This document shows positions 32,303-36,651 of a stretch of DNA of 36,651 nucleotides, one piece after another. The DNA lies in contig JARGGH010000026.1 in assembly GCA_029210945.1 (NCBI GenBank), positions 1 through 36,651 of the forward strand, given 5' to 3'. Below the pieces are notes generated by a model. It did no database searches, was not told the origin of the DNA, and was given only the letters and a program-made list of their open reading frames with translations. The stretch's first letter is position 1. Every line of letters starts with the position of its first letter. The DNA is from Anaerolineales bacterium. GTDB taxonomy: Bacteria; Chloroflexota; Anaerolineae; Anaerolineales; E44-bin32. The position numbers and the translations under genes are program-made.

Positions 32303-32716
32303 CTATCCGATCCACTCAATCTCCACAATATCTTTAACCGAGTTAATTTCGGGATCCCCCGTTACCAGCGTCCCCTCATGTTCCTGGGCAGTAGCGATGG
32401 CGAAGGCATCTGCGTAAGCGACTGGATATACCGCCTTGATATGAGCCGCAGCAAGAACTGTCTGGCGAACCACCGGAAGGATCTCAAAGGGTAACTGCTC
32501 GATCATCGCCAGGACCTCCTGCGCTTTCGCCAATCCGCGCTCACGCTCTGTGATGTACACCACTTCCCCCAAGTTTATCAGTGACATTACAGCACGGTTC
32601 TCGCCATGAGAGGCATCATGTAGGATCTCCTTGACGCGCATCTGCCCACTCTCGCCCCCCAGATAAGCCAGTAATGCAAAGCTATCCAAGACAAAGACAG
32701 TCAACCTATCGTTCAC
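32303..32716 (-). CDS. PIN-domain toxin (VapC-like)
   Basis: A 137-residue predicted RNase. RLTVFVLDSFALLAYLGGE carries the first catalytic Asp (Asp11), INLGEVVYI the central Glu, and YADAFAIATAQEHEGTLVTG followed by DPE the remaining acids. The GTG at 32716 overlaps the antitoxin stop by 11 bases and starts directly before the PIN fold; the longer ATG frame would read through the antitoxin gene. It is a separate system from the AbrB/PIN pair at 14.4-15.1 kb and differs strongly in sequence. Confidence 0.83.
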   Translation of the reverse strand: MNDRLTVFVLDSFALLAYLGGESGQMRVKEILHDASHGENRAVMSLINLGEVVYITERERGLAKAQEVLAMIEQLPFEILPVVRQTVLAAAHIKAVYPVAYADAFAIATAQEHEGTLVTGDPEINSVKDIVEIEWIG

Positions 32717-32939
32717 GATCTCTGTCCTTCTTGCGCTCTTCCAGGAGAGCTTTCGTGAGTGATGTCTCGCCCTCGAGCATCCCGACGGCAACCTCCAGTG
32801 GATCCTCTGAGCTGGGTATCAGGGAAAGGACACCGCCGTAGTCGACGACATGGACCTCATCACCCGGTTTTAAGTCATACTTCTTACGCAGGTCAGCAGG
32901 AATCACAACCCAACCTTTTTGGGAGATCTTTAATGTCAT
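32706..32939 (-). CDS. AbrB-family antitoxin
   Basis: A 77-residue protein: MTLKISQKGWVVIPADLRKK, then YDLKPGDEVHVVDYGG is the AbrB DNA-binding hairpin, and a charged helical tail (LTKALLEERKKDRDRER) should bind the toxin. GGAGGG lies 7 bases before the ATG. An inverted-repeat operator lies just upstream at 32960-32987, consistent with autoregulation by the antitoxin or the toxin-antitoxin complex. Confidence 0.83.
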   Translation of the reverse strand: MTLKISQKGWVVIPADLRKKYDLKPGDEVHVVDYGGVLSLIPSSEDPLEVAVGMLEGETSLTKALLEERKKDRDRER

Positions 32940-32959
32940 TGGAAAGCCCTCCTTGTTCC

Positions 32960-32987
32960 GTTATACTTTCTTGATCAATAGTATAAC
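32960..32987. promoter_or_regulatory. Inverted-repeat operator of the AbrB/PIN pair
   Basis: GTTATACT-N12-AGTATAAC has exact 8-bp arms, and the spacer contains the palindrome TTGATCAA. It sits 21 bases upstream of the antitoxin ATG. A TATACT (-10 type) falls inside the distal arm on the minus strand, so binding would block the promoter. Confidence 0.65.
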
Positions 32988-33380
32988 ACCATTCAAGCCA
33001 TATTACACTAGCTGGGATAATTCACCTGGTTCCTCGCTGGGGGCACATGTAAAATTGGTGCTGAAAAGAAGCGACGAGCCAGATGCGCTATGATAGCGGC
33101 GATCAAATTGAAGTGTCTCGAACCATTGGGTATAGGCGCAGATGACAGGAAGTCACAAATCTAAGTTAGCAGCGATTAGGCGATCAACTATTAAGTTTCT
33201 GAACAATATCGGTAATCCATTGTGCGAACTTTTACTGTCTATTTCTAATAATCAAACCACTGTCACGATGATCATAATGACGGCAATTATGGCCATGATC
33301 ATCAGGCTGGCAAAGAATCATCAACTCCATCGCTCGATACATCTGATATCCATTTAGTCTTTGTGTCCATCACCTGGTTA
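32988..33380. other. Gene-free stretch
   Basis: Between the antitoxin operator and the end of the winged-helix gene. A 71-codon plus-strand frame is present at 33142-33357, but its composition (runs of Met-Ile, Asn) has no family resemblance. No RNA gene or terminator was recognised. Confidence 0.4.
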
Positions 33381-34322
33381 CTAGACAGCCTCCACTAGCC
33401 ATTCAGATAAATCCGTTATAAAGGAATTGAATGCTGATGTATATTCCTCTCCCGGATACCTTCCGGGGTCTGGATAGCTTATCTTGTTCAATTTGAATGC
33501 ATCTTCATGGAGTTCTACTAAATCGCGTTGCTGACTACTCAGAAGATATGGTGAGGCTTCCCCCCATTCAACACTGCTGCTCCTGGCAAGAAAATCAGCT
33601 GAAAACGCGAACAGTTCGTTCCAATATCGCCAGCCAGCAATTTCGTCCACTTGAATGTTTAAGATCTGTCCCCACCACGAATAATTAATCCTGTATCGAA
33701 TGGGCTTCTCGCCTGTTGTTTCCAAAATGCCCGCTGATGCCATGTCATCAGCAGTTCTCCTTAATGAATAAGGCGAGAAATCTATCGCCCGAGAGATTGT
33801 CGCAGCGCTGCTCCAATCCCCATGCATCGATATCAAGTAACTCAGCAGGTCCGATACGATTCCTATCCCGAAACCAAGCCGTACACGAAGCATCAATGCG
33901 GTCGGGTGCCAGTCGGAAGGGTACGCCTCCCATAGGATGTGGGATCGGGTATCTGGCCCTGCCTCACTACCCATCAGTGTTTTCCAGCGATGATCTTTTC
34001 CTTGGTTCACAGCTCGGTATGCAAACTCTGCCAGGCGTGTTCTAGTATCTAGTGGGAATTCTTCTATTAAATTCTTGATCCGCTGAATGCTAAACAGACT
34101 AGATCCATTCTTTGCCCAAGAATCTAATACATCCCAAAGCCTTCTCTCTCTATGTCGAAGGCTTAACGAAATCAGCAACAATGAATCCGGATCGACGATT
34201 GAGCTTGAAGATTTTTTTGCATCCACATATGTTCCAAGAGATTTCCATTGGATCCAGACTGTCTGCAGGACCGAATCAGTGAATCTTTGAAGTAGATCGG
34301 TGCTAACGGCTTTTTCTGACAT
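33381..34322 (-). CDS. Winged-helix protein paired with a nucleotidyltransferase
   Basis: A 313-residue protein that I cannot assign to a named family. The middle contains VSDLLSYLISMHGDWSSAAT and ISRAIDFSPYSLRRTADDMA, then SAGILETTGEKPIRYRINY, a clear winged-helix unit: helices, recognition helix, and a wing ending in RYRIN. The N-terminal part is helical (SLLLISLSLRHRERRLWDVL). It overlaps the nucleotidyltransferase gene upstream by 20 bases. By analogy to AbiE-type and similar pairs it could be the DNA-binding antitoxin, with the unusual order toxin first; the assignment of roles is inference. Confidence 0.65.
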   Translation of the reverse strand: MSEKAVSTDLLQRFTDSVLQTVWIQWKSLGTYVDAKKSSSSIVDPDSLLLISLSLRHRERRLWDVLDSWAKNGSSLFSIQRIKNLIEEFPLDTRTRLAEFAYRAVNQGKDHRWKTLMGSEAGPDTRSHILWEAYPSDWHPTALMLRVRLGFGIGIVSDLLSYLISMHGDWSSAATISRAIDFSPYSLRRTADDMASAGILETTGEKPIRYRINYSWWGQILNIQVDEIAGWRYWNELFAFSADFLARSSSVEWGEASPYLLSSQQRDLVELHEDAFKLNKISYPDPGRYPGEEYTSAFNSFITDLSEWLVEAV

Positions 34323-34902
34323 GATCTACTACCTGTTCTACTATCTTTTTAAACTGCGTGGATGTGTCCTGCGATCGAACCCATTCCGACGCATCCTCAA
34401 GTTCCCTATTCGTTGGATTCAGCGCCAGCAAGTCCTGGAAATGTACGCTGTCCGGTCCTCCGCTATCTGCAGCTGCGAACAGCTTCAAGAAGAGAAGGTC
34501 GTAGCGATCCGCCACTCCAAACCAGAGTCCTCCATAGCGTGTCCAATGGATTCTTTCTTCAAAACCAGGGGGCAACCCTGTCTTCCATTGCATACTCACC
34601 ACGGTGTTCATCCAATCTGCTGGCAGTCCGTAGTCTCTAGCAATTCGCGCGATAGCACGTGAGAGCACTTCGGGAACAGGTTCAGCCGGCCCGATGTCAC
34701 CTGGTCCTTCCTCGTCCGGGTTTCGCCCCAGGGCAATGATATCGATATCTTGAGTCGCCCTCTGGACAATACCCTGCAATATCAATGCATATCCCCCTAC
34801 GGCCACGATGGCAATCTTCTCGCCTTCAGCGGCCAGAAGTTCTCCAAGTGAATGTAATGCCCTTAAATCCAAGCTTTCGCCTTCGAAATTCATGTTATCC
34901 AT
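34303..34902 (-). CDS. AbiEii/DUF6036-like nucleotidyltransferase, probable toxin
   Basis: A 199-residue protein. IAIVAVGGYALILQG followed by RATQDIDII (Gly36-Gly37, Asp52, Asp54) is the minimal nucleotidyltransferase signature of AbiEii/MenT-type and DUF6036 toxins. The later YDLLFLKLFAA resembles the conserved region (R-x-x-D-l-x-D-l) of that group. It probably transfers nucleotides to an RNA or protein target. The first ATG, at 34902, lies only 6 bases from the -10, so the transcript may be leaderless; an ATG at 34893 is an alternative start. Forms a two-gene unit with the winged-helix gene. Confidence 0.72.
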   Translation of the reverse strand: MDNMNFEGESLDLRALHSLGELLAAEGEKIAIVAVGGYALILQGIVQRATQDIDIIALGRNPDEEGPGDIGPAEPVPEVLSRAIARIARDYGLPADWMNTVVSMQWKTGLPPGFEERIHWTRYGGLWFGVADRYDLLFLKLFAAADSGGPDSVHFQDLLALNPTNRELEDASEWVRSQDTSTQFKKIVEQVVDHVRKSR

Positions 34903-34919
34903 GTGACTATTATAGTCAC
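34903..34919. promoter_or_regulatory. Operator over the promoter of the nucleotidyltransferase pair
   Basis: GTGACTA-TTA-TAGTCAC has exact 7-bp arms, directly next to the first ATG. The minus-strand TATAAT (34914-34909) lies inside it, and a further half-site AGTGATTATAAT follows at 34924-34935. A bound winged-helix protein would cover the -10. No strong -35 is visible. Confidence 0.6.
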
Positions 34920-35131
34920 TTTAAGTGATTATAATAGAGATTGCTTGGATAACTCTTTAGTCCTGTTTAATTTTGGGGGTCGTATCGGAAGGGATGAAAA
35001 AAGAATCCGGGGGCATTGCTGGGTGTGGCCACGCCATTATTACCTTACATGTTTCTGATAATCGGGATTAGCGGAAGCTCTTTCTGTTACCTATGTCCTG
35101 AACTCATTCGTCAAATCTACTGAAGGGATTA

Positions 35132-36253
35132 TTATGCAGGGGTTTCGTCGAGAATTTCCTCACGAAATCGATCCCGTAGCTGGTCGAGCACAACCATTTG
35201 ACCGGAGTCGTCCCGGAAATACCAATGTTGCCATCCATTGCAAGGACTACCGTTTTTAATTTCTTTGCCAACTTGGTGAATAGAGCCCTCTATTCCATCA
35301 AAAGCAAGCTTTGCGTTGGGCTTGATTTTAGCTACCATCCCGGACTTTTCCTCAAAGAATAATTCCTGACCAGGTTTCAAGTATCCATGCTCAAGGAGAC
35401 TGGAAAATGAAACCCTAGATTGCTTTTGACTTTTACTTCTGACATCAAAGGTTCTTTCTTCAAATAGCTCGGGGGTGATGCGGGCTAACCTTTGTTCTGC
35501 CACCTCAATATATTTCGGCTCTCGCTCAATACCAATCCATTTTCTATGCAATTTCTTCGCAACTGCACCCGTTGTTCCTGAACCGAAGAATGGATCCAAA
35601 ACTACATCACCCGGCTTACTGGATGAGAGAATAACCCTATAAAGAAGGGCTTCAGGCTTTTGTGTTGAATGAGCCTTCTCTCCATTAATTCTGATGCGCT
35701 CAGAGCCGGAGCATACAGGGAGGACCCAGTCGCTACGCATCTGCTTATCATCATTGAAAGGCTTCATGGCATGATGATTAAATGTATATTTTGATCCCTC
35801 TTCTCTAGAAGCCCAAAGAAGGGTCTCATGAGCATTAGTAAATCTCACCCCTCGGAAATTCGGCATGGGATTGGTCTTCACCCAAATAACATCGTTTAGA
35901 AACCAGAAGCCTAAATCTTGCATGATCTTTCCAACGCGATAGATATTATGATAGGAACCAATAACCCATATCGTTCCATCGTCAGCTAAGACTCTTCGAC
36001 ACGCTCGCAACCATGCTTCTGTAAAGCGATCATATTGTTCAAAGCTCGAAAACTGATCCCAATCGTCATCTACTGCATCAACCTTGGTCATATTTGGACG
36101 ATAAAGATCATTCTTCAATTGAAGGTTGTATGGAGGGTCTGCGAAAATCAAATCAATGGATTTCTCTGGGAGATTATCCAATTCATCTATGCAGTCGCCT
36201 TCGATAATAGTGTTTAGGGGCAAATCACTCACTTGGCTAGTCCCTCCCACCAT
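35132..36253 (-). CDS. HinfI/CcrM-like adenine DNA methyltransferase
   Basis: A 373-residue beta-class methyltransferase. DLIFADPPYNLQLKND (DPPY at 39-42) comes before DPFFGSGTTG (about 217-226), with STQKPEALLYRVI between. The C-terminal 90 residues (LLEHGYLKPGQELFF, and NGSPCNGWQHWYFRDD) match the extra DNA-binding domain of CcrM and M.HinfI, which modify GANTC; this target is likely but not proven. The ATG at 36253 overlaps the endonuclease stop; a GTG at 36232 with GGAGG about 10 bases upstream is an equally good start. It protects against the endonuclease encoded upstream. Confidence 0.87.
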   Translation of the reverse strand: MVGGTSQVSDLPLNTIIEGDCIDELDNLPEKSIDLIFADPPYNLQLKNDLYRPNMTKVDAVDDDWDQFSSFEQYDRFTEAWLRACRRVLADDGTIWVIGSYHNIYRVGKIMQDLGFWFLNDVIWVKTNPMPNFRGVRFTNAHETLLWASREEGSKYTFNHHAMKPFNDDKQMRSDWVLPVCSGSERIRINGEKAHSTQKPEALLYRVILSSSKPGDVVLDPFFGSGTTGAVAKKLHRKWIGIEREPKYIEVAEQRLARITPELFEERTFDVRSKSQKQSRVSFSSLLEHGYLKPGQELFFEEKSGMVAKIKPNAKLAFDGIEGSIHQVGKEIKNGSPCNGWQHWYFRDDSGQMVVLDQLRDRFREEILDETPA

Positions 36254-36651
36254 GCAACATTTGTTCTATTATCGCACGGACCTCTGGGATTTTCAACAGC
36301 TCAGAAATAAAGTACTGCAAATTCAAGGACTGGAATTCTCTTCGCCTCTCCAAAATGTCTTCATACGAAATTTCCAAGAGCTCACATAGCTCAGAGCCAG
36401 TCATTGCCTGCTGGAGTCCAAATCTCTTCTTAGCACCGTCGACGATGGCTTGTTTGCTGGTCTGATTAAAGGAGCAAAAGTGATATGAAGTCTCGTACCC
36501 TAAAGTCTCCTCAATGAAACCTGCGATTGAGCGCATAGATTCAAGCTCACCGTCTGCCTTCTTTGTGTCAAATGTATCCCCATCCTTGACTTCAATAATC
36601 CATGCTCGCTTAGACTGATGATCAATGATAAGGATATCGCCTTGAACCGTT
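36237..36651 (-). CDS. HinfI-like type II restriction endonuclease, partial (C-terminal part)
   Basis: The minus-strand frame is open from the window edge to the stop at 36237. At the edge it reads TVQGDILIIDHQSKRAWIIE, then VKDGDTFDTKKADGELESMR: Asp of GDIL plus Glu and Lys of EVK give a PD-(D/E)XK active site. It then continues through an ATG that is probably internal, since the catalytic residues come before it. The remaining N terminus lies outside the window. It overlaps the methyltransferase gene by 17 bases, as in compact R-M units. The HinfI relation is inferred mainly from the partner and the EVKDG-type core. Confidence 0.7.
   Translation of the reverse strand, partial: TVQGDILIIDHQSKRAWIIEVKDGDTFDTKKADGELESMRSIAGFIEETLGYETSYHFCSFNQTSKQAIVDGAKKRFGLQQAMTGSELCELLEISYEDILERRREFQSLNLQYFISELLKIPEVRAIIEQMLHGGRD

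Noticed and set aside
33142..33357. Small plus-strand gene of 71 codons
   Set aside because: No ribosome site of note, Met/Ile/Asn-rich with no recognisable fold, in an otherwise gene-free AT-rich stretch.

Overview
The window is bacterial DNA: genes are compact, often overlap by ATGA or GTGA, have clear Shine-Dalgarno sites and sit next to sigma-70-type promoters. GC is roughly 55-60% up to about 31.9 kb, then drops clearly. I cannot assign a species. The mix of genes (AbrB/PIN pairs, a type III-like restriction locus, a T4CP/Replic_Relax cluster) would fit Chloroflexota or a similar lineage, but that is a guess. The whole window looks accessory: a defence island joined to an integrated conjugative-type element.

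Left part (1-12.6 kb). A decayed IS3-family orfA lies at the edge. Next comes a minus-strand type II-short CBASS operon: CD-NTase, stand-alone E2 with a catalytic-type Cys, and a TIR-SAVED effector. It is divergent from an XRE repressor plus an ImmA/IrrE metallopeptidase, the layout of CapH/CapP regulators. The intergenic region has two identical-architecture inverted repeats (TTACG-N7-CGTAA), one just downstream of each divergent promoter. A plus-strand three-gene operon follows: a UvrD-type helicase fused to an Fe-S PD-(D/E)XK nuclease, a beta-class type III-like Mod, and a type III-like Res helicase-nuclease.

Middle (12.6-31.1 kb). A RpoD-like sigma gene broken by one frameshift and an AbrB/PIN toxin-antitoxin pair come first. 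Then there is a minus-strand, tightly packed, probably polycistronic block running from 28.9 kb down to 15.4 kb. It encodes a VirD4/TraG-like coupling ATPase with an N-terminal zinc ribbon, a Replic_Relax-like protein, small membrane or disordered proteins, two unrecognised proteins, a DUF192 protein, a Cas4/AddB-like cysteine-cluster protein, a histidine kinase and response regulator, a DnaB-like RecA-fold ATPase, an A24 prepilin-peptidase-like protein and a lipoprotein. The gap upstream of it has helically phased GCGTTTG repeats and perfect GTGTAC palindromes, one of which recurs 2.3 kb away beyond a 5'-nucleotidase-like gene whose GNH motif has lost its His.

Right part (31.1-36.65 kb). Four 23-bp tandem repeats end in CA exactly where a PLD-type helicase reading frame is cut off after 51 codons; this is best read as a transposon end. 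Beyond it lie AT-richer genes: a second AbrB/PIN pair with a palindromic operator, a nucleotidyltransferase/winged-helix pair with an operator over its promoter, and a HinfI/CcrM-like methyltransferase with the C-terminal part of its endonuclease running off the window.

Most interesting: the twin-operator CBASS control region, the helicase-nuclease/Mod/Res operon with a mosaic Mod, the coupling-protein-to-lipoprotein operon whose job is not obvious, and the long GTGTAC palindromes.
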